A DNA stretch of 64,000 nt, taken from contig JAAYVB010000013.1 of NCBI GenBank assembly GCA_012517405.1, positions 1 through 64,000 on the forward strand, written 5' to 3'. The notes under the pieces are model-generated. The model was not told where the DNA came from and made no database searches. It worked only from the letters and a program-made list of their open reading frames with translations. Below are positions 46,780 through 55,318 of the stretch, one piece after another. The position numbers and the translations under genes were made by a program. Each line of letters starts with the position of its first letter. The stretch's first letter is position 1. The stretch is from Propionibacterium sp. Its GTDB lineage: Bacteria > Actinomycetota > Actinomycetes > Propionibacteriales > Propionibacteriaceae.

Positions 46780-47716
46780 GACAGTGGCCGCACTGGATTG
46801 CGGCACGAACACCTTGCGACTGCTGGTCGCGACGACCGACGAGACCGGACGACTGGTCGAGTACGACCGGCAGTTGCGGTTCGCGGGGCTGGGTCAGGGC
46901 GTGGACGCCACCGGGCAGTTCGCGGACGAGGCGATGGAGCGCGGCTGGGCGATCGTCGACGAATACCTGCCGGTGATCAAGCGGCTCGGAGCCACCAGGG
47001 CTCGCTTCGTGGCGACATCGGCGGCCCGGGACGCGTCCAATCGGCAGGTCTTCTTCGACGGCGTGCGAGAACGGCTGGGCATCGACCCGGAACTGATCAG
47101 CGGGCAGGAGGAGGCGCAGCTGTCGTTCAACGGGGCGATCTCGGGCGCCCGGCTGGACGGAGATCCGGTGCTGGTGATGGATTCGGGTGGCGGATCGACC
47201 GAGCTGGTGCACGGCACCGCAGCCGGCGAGATCTCGCAGTCGGTCAGTCTGGACATCGGTTCGCGGCGCGTCCGGGAGCGGTATCTGCATTCCGACCCGC
47301 CCACCGCCGATCAGATCGCTCAGGCGCGTGCCGAGGTCAACCGGCTGCTGGACGGCTGCCCGGTGGAACTCGGGGACATCGCGACGTTCATCGGGGTGGC
47401 CGGGACCGTAACCACCATGGTGGCGCTGCATCTCGGCCTGAAGCAGTACGACCGGGATCGGGTGCACCGCTCGTCGATGACTGCGGCGCAGGTGGCCGAG
47501 CTCTCGGAGAAGCTACTCGCCATGACCGTGGACGAGGTGCTGGCGCTCGGGCCGGTGGCCCCGGAGCGGGCCAAGGTGTTGTGTGGCGGGGCCTTGGTGG
47601 TGGCCGAGGTGGCCAAGCGGGTTCCCGTCGATCTGCAGGCCAGCGAGTCCGATATTCTCGATGGCGTCGTTTTGTCGATGGTGCGCGATGGCCAGGGTCA
47701 TCAACTTCCCCGCTGA
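46772..47716 (+). CDS. ppx: Ppx/GppA exopolyphosphatase
   Basis: This is a 314-residue protein of the sugar-kinase/actin superfamily. The phosphate loop is ALDCGTNTLRLLV, then ARFVATSAARDASN, SGQEEAQLSFNGA and the second phosphate loop VMDSGGGSTELV. IGVAGTVTTMVAL lies further on. It degrades polyphosphate or (p)ppGpp-related substrates. The ATG at 46772 has GAGGAA in front and overlaps the DUF501 stop; an ATG at 46754 is possible. The length equals the short actinobacterial form. A tRNA gene begins four bases after the stop. Confidence 0.93.
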   Translation: MAETVAALDCGTNTLRLLVATTDETGRLVEYDRQLRFAGLGQGVDATGQFADEAMERGWAIVDEYLPVIKRLGATRARFVATSAARDASNRQVFFDGVRERLGIDPELISGQEEAQLSFNGAISGARLDGDPVLVMDSGGGSTELVHGTAAGEISQSVSLDIGSRRVRERYLHSDPPTADQIAQARAEVNRLLDGCPVELGDIATFIGVAGTVTTMVALHLGLKQYDRDRVHRSSMTAAQVAELSEKLLAMTVDEVLALGPVAPERAKVLCGGALVVAEVAKRVPVDLQASESDILDGVVLSMVRDGQGHQLPR

Positions 47717-47720
47717 ACGA

Positions 47721-47793
47721 GCCCTCGTAGCCCAACGGTAGAGGCAGGCGGCTTAAACCCGCTCCAGTATGGGTTCGAATCCCATCGGGGGCA
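47721..47793 (+). tRNA. tRNA with anticodon TAA (nominal Leu), short variable loop
   Basis: The acceptor stem GCCCTCG pairs with CGGGGGC (one G-T), discriminator A. The anticodon stem GGCGG/CCGCT surrounds loop CTTAAAC, giving TAA at 47754-47756. The T arm is ATGGG-TTCGAAT-CCCAT. The molecule is only 73 nt, with a five-base variable region (CCAGT). Bacterial leucine tRNAs normally carry a long variable arm, so the identity needs checking. Position after ppx is where a Leu(UAA) tRNA is often found. Confidence 0.85.
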
Positions 47794-47815
47794 CATGAGG
47801 AGCGGAGGAGGAAGA

Positions 47816-47919
47816 CGCCAAGCTTGCTTGGGCGTTTCCGACGTAGCGACGAATGTTGACCAGGGGTGCGAGCGTCAGCGAGCCGGGACGTCGGAGACGT
47901 CCCGCCGCGCGAAGCGCGG
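47816..47919. terminator. Tandem hairpins between the tRNA and mntH
   Basis: There are three possible stems: ACGCCAAG/CTTGGGCGT with one bulge (about 47816-47838), a perfect GGGACGTC-GGA-GACGTCCC (47885-47903), and CCGCGC-GAA-GCGCGG (47905-47919). They lie between convergent units and could stop transcription from both sides. Confidence 0.55.
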
Positions 47920-47948
47920 GCCCCTGGGGAGTACAAGCGGTTGAGGCG

Positions 47949-49334
47949 CTAGATGAAGTCTTGGACCAGGCTCCAGATGAGCTGCAGATTCAGCACCGTC
48001 AGCAAGGCGGTCGAGGCCCATCCGAGGATGGCGATCCATGGCTTGTTGGCGAAACGCTCTCCCATGAGCTTCTTGGACGACGTAAACCACACCAGCGGTG
48101 CCATCGAGATGGGCAGAGCGATGCACAAGAACACCTGGGAATAGACGAGAACTTGTTCCAAGGCCGTTTCGGAGCCGTTGAACACGATCGTGCAGACGAT
48201 CACCGGGATGACGGCTATTAGCCGGGTAACCACGCGCCGCAGCCACAGCGGGATGCGCAGGTGAATGAACCCCTCCATGACGACCTGACCGGTCAGGGTG
48301 CCCGTGATCGTCGAGTTCTGGCCCGAGGCGAGCAGCGCCACCGCGAACAGTGTTGACAGAACCGGGCTGGCGACGGTGCCTGCCAGCATCGGATTCTGCA
48401 ACGCGTCATACAAGGAGCCGAAGGTCGACAGATCGCCCGGCTTCCCGAAGAACAATGCAGCACCGAGCAACAGGAGCAGGCAGTTGACGAAGAAGGCTGC
48501 ACCGAGCTGGATATTGGAGTCCCAGGTAGCGAATCGCACAGCGCGGGCGCGTCCTTCATCCGAGACGCGGTCATACGCGCGGGATTGCACAATGGCGGAA
48601 TGCAGGTAGAGATTGTGCGGCATCACGGTGGCGCCCACGATGCCGAGGGCCATGATGAGTTGGGCATGGCCGAGGATCTGGGGCGAGGGTAGGAATCCCG
48701 TCGCTACCTGAGCCATGTCCGGCCCAGCCAGAGTTACTTCATAGACGAATACGGTGACGATGGTGATGATCAGCGTGGTGACGATGGCTTCGATCTTGCG
48801 GAAGCCGATCCTCATGAGCAGCAGTAGCAGCAAGACATCGAAGACCGTCAGGCAGACACCCACCACCAGCGGCATGCCGAACAGCAGGTGCAAGGCGATC
48901 GCAGCGCCGATGACTTCGGCGACATCGGTGGCCATGATGGCCAACTCGGTAGCGATCCACAGGACGAAACCGAGCCGTCGTCCGGTGTGGGCCCGGGTGG
49001 CCTGAGCCAGATCCATGCCGGTGACGATGCCCAGCTTGGCGGCCATGTACTGGAGAAGCATGGCGATCAGACTGGACAGCAGAATGACGTTGAGTAGCAG
49101 ATAGCCGAACTGCTGTCCGCCACCAATGGAGGTCACCCAGTTTCCGGGATCCATGTAGCCCACAGCAACCAGGGCGCCGGGACCGGAGAACGACAGCAGG
49201 CTCTTGAAGAAGCCGGCGTCCTTGGGTGCGACCTTGACGGTGCCGTTGATCTCTTCCAAGGAAGGGCCGGTGGCCCCCCGCACGATCCCGCGGTGCTGGA
49301 TGCTCGTTGAACTGGTCTGTTGCGCGACTGACAT
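47949..49334 (-). CDS. mntH: NRAMP-family Mn2+/divalent metal transporter
   Basis: This is a 461-residue, 11-helix transporter. The TM1 metal motif is [11 protein letters not shown] (Asp-Pro-Gly-Asn). TM6 has [18 protein letters not shown] (Met-Pro-His). It imports Mn2+ (and possibly Fe2+) with protons. The ATG at 49334 fits the family N terminus; the open frame extends far upstream antisense to the HEAT gene and is not coding there. A perfect palindrome lies 28-39 bases upstream, a possible metal-repressor operator. Confidence 0.93.
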   Translation of the reverse strand: MSVAQQTSSTSIQHRGIVRGATGPSLEEINGTVKVAPKDAGFFKSLLSFSGPGALVAVGYMDPGNWVTSIGGGQQFGYLLLNVILLSSLIAMLLQYMAAKLGIVTGMDLAQATRAHTGRRLGFVLWIATELAIMATDVAEVIGAAIALHLLFGMPLVVGVCLTVFDVLLLLLLMRIGFRKIEAIVTTLIITIVTVFVYEVTLAGPDMAQVATGFLPSPQILGHAQLIMALGIVGATVMPHNLYLHSAIVQSRAYDRVSDEGRARAVRFATWDSNIQLGAAFFVNCLLLLLGAALFFGKPGDLSTFGSLYDALQNPMLAGTVASPVLSTLFAVALLASGQNSTITGTLTGQVVMEGFIHLRIPLWLRRVVTRLIAVIPVIVCTIVFNGSETALEQVLVYSQVFLCIALPISMAPLVWFTSSKKLMGERFANKPWIAILGWASTALLTVLNLQLIWSLVQDFI

Positions 49335-49361
49335 ATCGAATCCGCTTCTCGATAGCGTCGC

Positions 49362-49373
49362 CCGCCTAGGCGG
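49362..49373. promoter_or_regulatory. Perfect 12-bp palindrome upstream of mntH
   Basis: CCGCCTAGGCGG, followed by a further CCTAGG, lies 28-39 bases before the mntH ATG. DtxR/MntR-family repressors bind palindromes at such positions, but the sequence does not match the IdeR consensus, so the call is tentative. Confidence 0.3.
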
Positions 49374-49377
49374 CGTC

Positions 49378-49911
49378 CTAGGGTGTTTGGTCAGGCTGCT
49401 TGCGGCGCTGGCTGGCCATCGCGACCAGGTGCCGCGTTGCCCGCCGACAGACCTCGATCGCGACCGCTGCGGCCTCGGGGCTGCGCAGTAGCCGCGGCTC
49501 ACAGATCGCGGCCGCGGCAGCCCGCTGCACCAATGGGTCCGGATCGTCGGCCCAGCGCAGCACGATCGGCGGCACCGCCTCCGGGTTGATATCACCCAGC
49601 AACTGCAACCCGATCGCCACACCCTCGCGCACCCGCCAGCGCTCGTCCGAAGCCAAGGTGCGCGCCCTGGCCTCGGACTGCGGCTCGGCGGCCCGCCGGC
49701 CCAAGGCCGCAGCCGCGCACATCGTCTGGTACTCGCCGCCATCGCGCAGCAGCTCGTCGATCACCTGCTCACTGGCGGCGGTTGCCGCCGCGGTGGCCAG
49801 CGGGAGGTTCGCTCGCGGACCGGGCAGGCCCGAGTGCTCGCCCAGATAGGCCGGCCAAGCCGCCGGCTCCAAGCTCTCCAACTCCGCGCTCCAGGCGGCA
49901 GGATCAACCAT
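49378..49911 (-). CDS. HEAT-repeat protein, apparently short at the C terminus
   Basis: This is a 177-residue helical protein with HEAT-like units ([65 protein letters not shown]). Actinobacterial relatives I know of continue with a conserved DDFRALRKALGYC-like segment of some 50 residues. Here the frame ends ([10 protein letters not shown] region) and no other frame carries that segment. It is either a short member or truncated where the mntH promoter now lies. HEAT proteins serve as protein-binding scaffolds; the partner is unknown. Confidence 0.65.
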   Translation of the reverse strand: MVDPAAWSAELESLEPAAWPAYLGEHSGLPGPRANLPLATAAATAASEQVIDELLRDGGEYQTMCAAAALGRRAAEPQSEARARTLASDERWRVREGVAIGLQLLGDINPEAVPPIVLRWADDPDPLVQRAAAAAICEPRLLRSPEAAAVAIEVCRRATRHLVAMASQRRKQPDQTP

Positions 49912-50057
49912 GGTCTGACGCTACGCCCGTTGCCCTTGCCCTGCTGTCGCGCGGACGCGAAACTCTGCGGTGCCGGCCTGTCCCACCGGGCTATCCCACC
50001 GGGCTATCCCACCGGACGGGCGGCTACGCGACCTGGACGGCTACGCGACCTGGACGG

Positions 50058-50375
50058 CTACGCGACCTGGACCTTCTCCTGTTCGCGTGCAGGCAGCAGC
50101 AGCGAGACGACCGCTGCAGCCAAGGTGATGGCGATGGTCGTCCAGAATGCGGCATCGAAGCCGGCCGCGGGCCGCTCCGCCGTGGCGGCCGTCGTCAGGA
50201 CGACCGCGACCATGGCCGTGCCGAAGGCCCCACCCAGCTGCTGAACGATGCGAGTGATGGCCGAGGCCTGGGGCATCTGATCCCTGGCGAGATCCACATA
50301 GGCGACGGTCATGATCGGGATGAAGACGACACCGTTGCCGAATCCGCGGATGAACAGCGACACTGACTCAGGTGA
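50058..50375 (-). pseudogene. C-terminal fragment of a DHA2-type MFS multidrug transporter
   Basis: About 100 residues match the last two to three helices of EmrB/QacA-type 14-TM exporters: LFIRGFGNGVVFIPIMTVAYVDL, then ASAITRIVQQLGGAFGTAM, then a final helix and a charged tail. The frame can be read a little further upstream (AESPESVS) but then runs into a TetR fragment on the other strand. The first 350-400 residues are absent. Confidence 0.7.
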
Positions 50376-50557
50376 TTCAGCAGGCTGTCCATCGTGGCGA
50401 GCTGGGTCCCGAACCCATCGCGCCCCGGATCGTCTCGCTCCCCGCCGACCTCTTGCGCCATGCGCTCATCATGAATCTCGGCCGCGTCCCCGATGCCTAC
50501 ATCGTCGACATCGTCGACACGGTCTTCCTCCCACTCGTCACGGCACACCGAAGCTAG
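50372..50557 (+). pseudogene. C-terminal fragment of a TetR-family regulator
   Basis: About 60 residues (QQAVHRGELGPEPI ... LPADLLRHALIMNLG ... YIVDIVDTVFLPL) resemble the C-terminal effector domain of TetR/AcrR regulators. No HTH domain precedes it. It faces away from the MFS fragment and begins where that fragment stops. This suggests that one deletion removed the 5' halves of both genes and their shared promoter. Confidence 0.6.
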
Positions 50558-50622
50558 CGGCTGCGGCGCGCGGCCCCGCCCGGGTCATCGAGTGCGCGAG
50601 GAGGCCACGCGCCGGTGGTCAC

Positions 50623-52029
50623 CTAATGATGGAAGCCCGGATGGTGCCGCGTCGCCGGGATCGGGCCGTCCAGAGAATCAAGATAGGCGACCGCTGCCTC
50701 CAGATCGGCCAGGAATGCATCGGCCAGGTCATGGCTGAAGCCATTGCGGACGACGATTCGCTGCACCGTGAGGTTGCTCAGGTCGTCGGGCATCGGATAG
50801 GCGGGCACCAGCCAGCCGCTCATCCGGAGCCGGTCGGACAGGTCGTACAGCGTCCAATTGGTGGTGTGCCCGGCGCGCAACCGCCAGGCGAAGACGGGTA
50901 TGTCGGAGCCGTCATTCCACAGTTCGAAGGCGGGCATCTTCGCGATCTGCCCGGACAGGTAGGTGGCGACATCGCGCGCTGCGCGCTGCACCCGTCGATA
51001 GCCCTCATGGCCCAGCCGAAGGAACAGGTAGTACTGCAGCAGCACCTGGGCGCCCGGACGCGAGAAGTTGAGCGCAAAGGTCGGCATGTCGCCGCCGAGG
51101 TAGCTGACGTGGAAGATCAGGTCCTCGGGCAACGCAGCGCGGTCGCGCCAGACCACCCAGCCGATGCCCGGATAGACCAGCCCGTACTTGTGCCCGGAGG
51201 TGTTGATCGACACGACCCTGTCCAACGCGAAATCCCAGGTCAGCTTCGGTTGGACGAACGGCGCGATCATGGCGCCGGACGCGCCGTCCACATGGATCTT
51301 GATGTCGAGCCCGGTGTCGGCCTGGATCTTGTCGAGAGCAGCCGCAATCTGGGCGACCGGCTCGTACATGCCGGTATAGGTGACACCCATGATCGCCACC
51401 ACGCCGATGGTGTTCTGGTCGACGTACGACTCCAGGTCGTGACCATCGAGCACTTTGTGGTCTTCGCTGATCGGTACGAAGCGGGGTTCGACGTCCCAGT
51501 AGTTGCAGAACTTCTCCCAGCACACCTGAACCGCGCTGGACATCACCAGGTTCGGCTTGTCGGTCGGTTCGCCCGCGGCCCGGCGGGCGTTCTGCCAACG
51601 GCGTTTCAGCGCCAGCCCGCCGAGCATGCAGGCCTCCGAGGAGCCGATGGTCGAGGTGCCGATGGTGTGATCGGGGTCCGGCGCATGCCACAGATGAGCG
51701 AGCATCGTCCAGCAGCGGGTCTCGATGGCCGCGGTCTGCGGGTATTCATCCTTGTCGATGATGTTCTTGTCGGCGGTCTCGAGGTAGAGCCGCTGGGCCT
51801 GATCGTCCATCCAGGTGCCGACGAAGGTGGCCAGGTTCTGCCGCGCGTTGCCGTCGAGCATCGCCTCGTCGTGGACGATCTGGTATGCGGTCTCGGGCAG
51901 GCTTTCCGCGTCGGGCAGCCGGAACTTCGGCAGCGACGTGGCCTCTCCCGCGCGGACGAAGACCGGATTCAGTTCGACGGCCTCCGATTCACCGGCAGTG
52001 CGCTTCACATGTTGATTGGTTGTGACCAT
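50623..52029 (-). CDS. gadB: Glutamate decarboxylase
   Basis: This is a 468-residue PLP enzyme of group II decarboxylases. It has IGTSTIGSSEACMLGGLALK, the PLP ring-stacking and Asp region DIKIHVDGASGAMIAPF, and the Schiff-base lysine in SINTSGHKYGLVYPG. The C-terminal part contains the closing HDLADAFLADL helix and a terminal His motif (HHPGFHH) like that which plugs the active site in E. coli GadB. It converts glutamate to GABA, consuming a proton (acid resistance). The ATG at 52029 follows GAGGAG. No gadC antiporter is adjacent. Confidence 0.94.
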   Translation of the reverse strand: MVTTNQHVKRTAGESEAVELNPVFVRAGEATSLPKFRLPDAESLPETAYQIVHDEAMLDGNARQNLATFVGTWMDDQAQRLYLETADKNIIDKDEYPQTAAIETRCWTMLAHLWHAPDPDHTIGTSTIGSSEACMLGGLALKRRWQNARRAAGEPTDKPNLVMSSAVQVCWEKFCNYWDVEPRFVPISEDHKVLDGHDLESYVDQNTIGVVAIMGVTYTGMYEPVAQIAAALDKIQADTGLDIKIHVDGASGAMIAPFVQPKLTWDFALDRVVSINTSGHKYGLVYPGIGWVVWRDRAALPEDLIFHVSYLGGDMPTFALNFSRPGAQVLLQYYLFLRLGHEGYRRVQRAARDVATYLSGQIAKMPAFELWNDGSDIPVFAWRLRAGHTTNWTLYDLSDRLRMSGWLVPAYPMPDDLSNLTVQRIVVRNGFSHDLADAFLADLEAAVAYLDSLDGPIPATRHHPGFHH

Positions 52030-52125
52030 CCTCGGCTCCTCGCTTGCGTGGTTCGGTCCGGGCCCACCTTTCCAGTGTACTGGTCGGCGTCGGTGCGCCG
52101 GAGCGAATCGGTCAAGATTGGCGGC

Positions 52126-52182
52126 CCCCAGATCGAGGAGCCCCAGATCGAGGACCCCTGATTGAGGAGCCCGAGATCGAGG
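52126..52182. repeat. Four imperfect 15-bp tandem repeats
   Basis: The units are CCCCAGATCGAGGAG, CCCCAGATCGAGGAC, CCCTGATTGAGGAG and CCCGAGATCGAGG. They lie between the gadB start and the alpha/beta hydrolase. An in-frame reading on the plus strand (P-Q-I-E-E) is part of a non-coding frame. Confidence 0.7.
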
Positions 52183-52284
52183 CCGCACCGCCCGACCGCG
52201 ATCGCCGCTCGACGGCCGTCGGGTGGTATCGCGCTGCGATATGCTCCCGGGCAACTACCCGTGGCCAGACAGGCAGGCACAAAG

Positions 52285-53496
52285 ATGAGCCAGCACTCGA
52301 TTACCCGGTTCTCCGCCAATTCGGATTACGACTACGAAATCCGCACCACCCTGGGCTTCAGCGTCGAGGGGGCAGCCGAGCCCGGCGAGATCCTCGCCGC
52401 GGTCTCCGGAGTCGGCAAGTGGGATCACGAGGCTTGGTACGCGGCCTGGTACCGGCTCGCCGAGCGAACGCTGGCCACCGCCCAGAAGGCCGCCGCAGGC
52501 GGGCATGCGGTCAGTGCGTCCGCTGCATATCTGCGGGCGTCCGCGTACTACGCCGTGGCAGTCAACGCGCAAAGTGCGCTCGCCGACTCCGGTCAGCTGG
52601 CATCGACGTTCGCCAAACAGCAGCAGGCGTGGAGCGGGTTCGTCGCGCACACCCCGGCCGAGGTCACGGAGGTCGCCATCCCCTACGAGCAGTCGACGCT
52701 GCCCGGCTGGTTCTTCCGGGCGGACGACTCCTCGGCCAAGCGCGCGACGGTGGTCGGGGTGAACGGCAGTGATGGTTCGCGGTCCAGCATGTGGGTCGCC
52801 TGTGTGGCTCCGGCGCTGCGGCGCGGCTACGACGTGCTGATCTTCGATGGGCCGGGCCAGCAGTCCGAATTGTTCGAGCGCAATGTGCCGTTCCGGCCGG
52901 ACTGGGAGCATGTCATCTCCCCGGTCTACGACTTCATTGTCGGTCTCGATGGGGTGGACGCCGAGCGGGTTGCGCTGTACGGGATCAGTCAGGGCAGCTA
53001 CTGGGTTGCCCGTGCGCTGGCCTTCGAGCATCGTTTCGCGGCGGCGATCACCGATCCCGGCATCGTCGACGTCTCCACGTCGTGGATACATCAGATTCCC
53101 AAGGGCCTGCTGAAGACCTTGGACGAGGGCCAGGACGCCAAGTTCGACAGGGAGATGGCCTTCGGGATGTAGTTCTCCCCGGACACGGCCCGGACCTGGC
53201 AGTTCCGGGCCCGGCCCTATGGGACGACCGGCTACGCGGAGACGATCGAAGCCGTCCGGCAGTACACGGTGGCCGATCTGGCCTCGTCGATCACGACGCC
53301 GCTGCTGATCCTGTCTCCCGAGCGCGAGCAATTCTGGCCCGGTCAGCCCGAGCAGCTCGCCGAACTGACCAGCGCTGTGTCCACGCTGGTCGAGTTCACC
53401 GCGGCCGAGGGCGCCGATGGGCACTGCCAGCCGCTCGCCCGGACGCTGACTGCTCAGCGGATGTTCGACTGGCTCGACGATCGGTTGGCCGACTGA
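52285..53496 (+). pseudogene. Alpha/beta hydrolase (FrsA-like esterase), interrupted by in-frame TAG
   Basis: The frame runs from the ATG at 52285 to 53496 (403 codons) apart from a TAG at 53170-53172. Before the stop are the helical N-terminal cap (HEAWYAAWYRLAERTLATAQKA), the oxyanion VNGSDGSR region and the nucleophile elbow YGISQGSYW (Ser in G-x-S-x-G). After the stop, still in frame, come PLLILSPEREQF with the acid residue and GADGHCQPLA with the catalytic His. Termination at TAG would give a 295-residue protein lacking Asp and His, so inactive. It is either a recent nonsense mutation or a base error. Confidence 0.8.
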
Positions 53497-53575
53497 GGGG
53501 ACGCTTGCCGCAGCCTCACAGATACTGCGGGCCGCGGCGCGAGCAGCGCCGGCCACACACCAGATCCGTCGATCC

Positions 53576-53581
53576 TAGGAT
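53576..53581 (+). promoter_or_regulatory. Leaderless -10 box for pip
   Basis: TAGGAT, six bases, then the ATG at 53588. No ribosome binding site is present. Confidence 0.5.
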
Positions 53582-53587
53582 CGTGTC

Positions 53588-54595
53588 ATGACTGTTGCGA
53601 CGCAGGAACTCCGGATCGTGCCCGAACGCGAGCTGTACCCGCCGATCGATCCCTACGACACCACGACGATCGATGTCGGAGATGGCCAGCGCATCTATGT
53701 CGAGCAGTGCGGCAACCCGTCCGGTAAGCCGGCGATCTTCCTGCACGGCGGCCCGGGCGGTGGCGGTGGCACCGAGCGGCGTCGGTTCTTCGATCCCGAG
53801 CGCTACCGCATCGTGGTGCTCGACCAACGCGGCTGCGGGGCCTCGACGCCGCATGTCGCGCAGGCGCGCACGCCCGAGGAGATGGCGTCCAACACCACCT
53901 GGAATCTGGTCGCCGATCTGGAGAAGGTCCGCGCAGTGCTGGGGATCGAGAAGTGGCAGGTGTTCGGCGGCTCGTGGGGCTCGTGTCTGGCGCTGGCCTA
54001 CGCTCAGACCCACCCGGAGACGGTCAGCGAGCTGGTATTGCGGGGCATCTTCACGCTGCGCCAGTCCGAACTCGACTGGTACTACAACGGTGTTGCCGCA
54101 GCGGTCTTCCCCGAGCTGTGGCAGCGCTACTGCGAGCCGTTGCGGGCGGCCGGCCACGACGGTTCCCGCGACAACATCTCGGCCTATTTCGATCTGCTGT
54201 GGGATCCGGATCCGGCGATCCACGGGCCGGCGGCGGTCGCCTGGTCGACCTGGGAGGCCGCGACCACGTCACTGGTCCTCGATGATACGCACGTCTCGGA
54301 GTTCGCCGACCCGCACTACGCCCTGGCGTTCGCCAGGATCGAGAACCACTACTTCGTCAACCACGGCTTCATGGCCGAGGGTCAGCTGATTCGTAATGCC
54401 GGCCGGCTTGCCGCAATTCCCACCACCATCGTCCAGGGACGCTACGACATGTGCTGCCCGGCGACGTCGGCCTACGACCTGAAACAGGCTCTGCCGAGCG
54501 CGGACCTGCGAATGGTGCTGGCCGGTCACTCCGCGTTCGAGCCGCTGATCGCCTCCGAGTTGGTGAAGGTCTGCGACGAGTACGCGGATCTGTAA
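53588..54595 (+). CDS. pip: Proline iminopeptidase
   Basis: This is a 335-residue alpha/beta hydrolase of peptidase family S33. It has the oxyanion HGGPGGGG, LDQRGCGAS, nucleophile FGGSWGSCLALAYAQ, RGIFTLRQSELDWYY (family-specific cap start), an acid in QGRYDMCCP, and His in LAGHSAFEP. It removes N-terminal proline from peptides in the cytoplasm. The length and all motifs are normal. It converges with the LURP-one-like gene. Confidence 0.93.
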   Translation: MTVATQELRIVPERELYPPIDPYDTTTIDVGDGQRIYVEQCGNPSGKPAIFLHGGPGGGGGTERRRFFDPERYRIVVLDQRGCGASTPHVAQARTPEEMASNTTWNLVADLEKVRAVLGIEKWQVFGGSWGSCLALAYAQTHPETVSELVLRGIFTLRQSELDWYYNGVAAAVFPELWQRYCEPLRAAGHDGSRDNISAYFDLLWDPDPAIHGPAAVAWSTWEAATTSLVLDDTHVSEFADPHYALAFARIENHYFVNHGFMAEGQLIRNAGRLAAIPTTIVQGRYDMCCPATSAYDLKQALPSADLRMVLAGHSAFEPLIASELVKVCDEYADL

Positions 54596-54635
54596 CCACC
54601 AGCTCGAACACGACCTGGCCGGAGCGGGGCCTCGG

Positions 54636-55211
54636 TCAGCTGCCTTTCTCGGCCTTCGCGCGGATCAGGTCGAGTGCGACCAGGCTGCCGATGATGGTCA
54701 GGCGTACCTGGCGCGGGGCCTGCGGGTCGATGCCCACCACGTAGCGGGAGTGCCCGAGGAAACTGGCGCCGAGGCCCGCCCACTGCCTCGAGGCGCGGGC
54801 GGCGACGGTGGTGGGCGTGCGGATCTCGAAGTCGAAGTCGAAGACGTTGCCTTCCAGGCGCAGCGGTGGCCCGTTCAGCACCTGGATGTCGACCACGGTC
54901 TTGAACAGGCTCAGCTGCTTGGTCAAGGTGGCCAGGGGTTCGCTGCTCGGCAGCGTGAGCTTGAAGGTGTCGCGTCCGAAATCGATCGGATCGCTGACGT
55001 GCACCAGCGGGGTGCCGTCGAGTTCGGTGACGTCGAGCTCGCGGCTGCCCAGGAAGAAACGGTCGGAGGCCGCCCCGGTGGTGTTGATCAGGCCGATCGG
55101 TGCACCGGTGAGGTCGAAGATCTGGAAGTCGTTGGCCATGAAGGCCGTCACCTGTTGCATGACCAGCGTGTCGTAGTCGAGAAGTGAGCGGTAGCGGGGA
55201 TCAGCAGCCAT
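54636..55211 (-). CDS. LURP-one/phospholipid-scramblase-related protein
   Basis: This is a 191-residue beta-rich protein with the LOR/scramblase-like pattern of repeated strands: FQIFDLTGAPIGLINTTG, SRELDVTELDGTPLVHVSDP, LKLTLPSSEPLATLTKQLS, LRLEGNVFDFDFEI, and a terminal hydrophobic helix (LTIIGSLVALDLIRA) in place of the scramblase membrane helix. Bacterial members are mostly uncharacterised. It is transcribed toward pip. Confidence 0.72.
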   Translation of the reverse strand: MAADPRYRSLLDYDTLVMQQVTAFMANDFQIFDLTGAPIGLINTTGAASDRFFLGSRELDVTELDGTPLVHVSDPIDFGRDTFKLTLPSSEPLATLTKQLSLFKTVVDIQVLNGPPLRLEGNVFDFDFEIRTPTTVAARASRQWAGLGASFLGHSRYVVGIDPQAPRQVRLTIIGSLVALDLIRAKAEKGS

Positions 55212-55269
55212 GCTTCATTGTTACCCGACCGGGTTTCAGCATCCGAAGCAGCGAGCCGGGACATAGAGG

Positions 55270-55299
55270 GGGGGCGCCGTCGCCATTGGCGGCGCCCCC
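55270..55299. terminator. Hairpin terminator after the sugar permease
   Basis: GGGGGCGCCG pairs perfectly with CGGCGCCCCC across a ten-base loop. It lies 20 bases beyond the permease stop. No T-run follows. Confidence 0.65.
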
Positions 55300-55318
55300 G
55301 AGCGTGCAGCGTCGCCGA

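Noticed and set aside
50372-52161. Long plus-strand frame (50311-52161) opposite glutamate decarboxylase
   Set aside because: Only its region before about 50557, in another frame, resembles TetR. The rest is antisense to an intact gadB.
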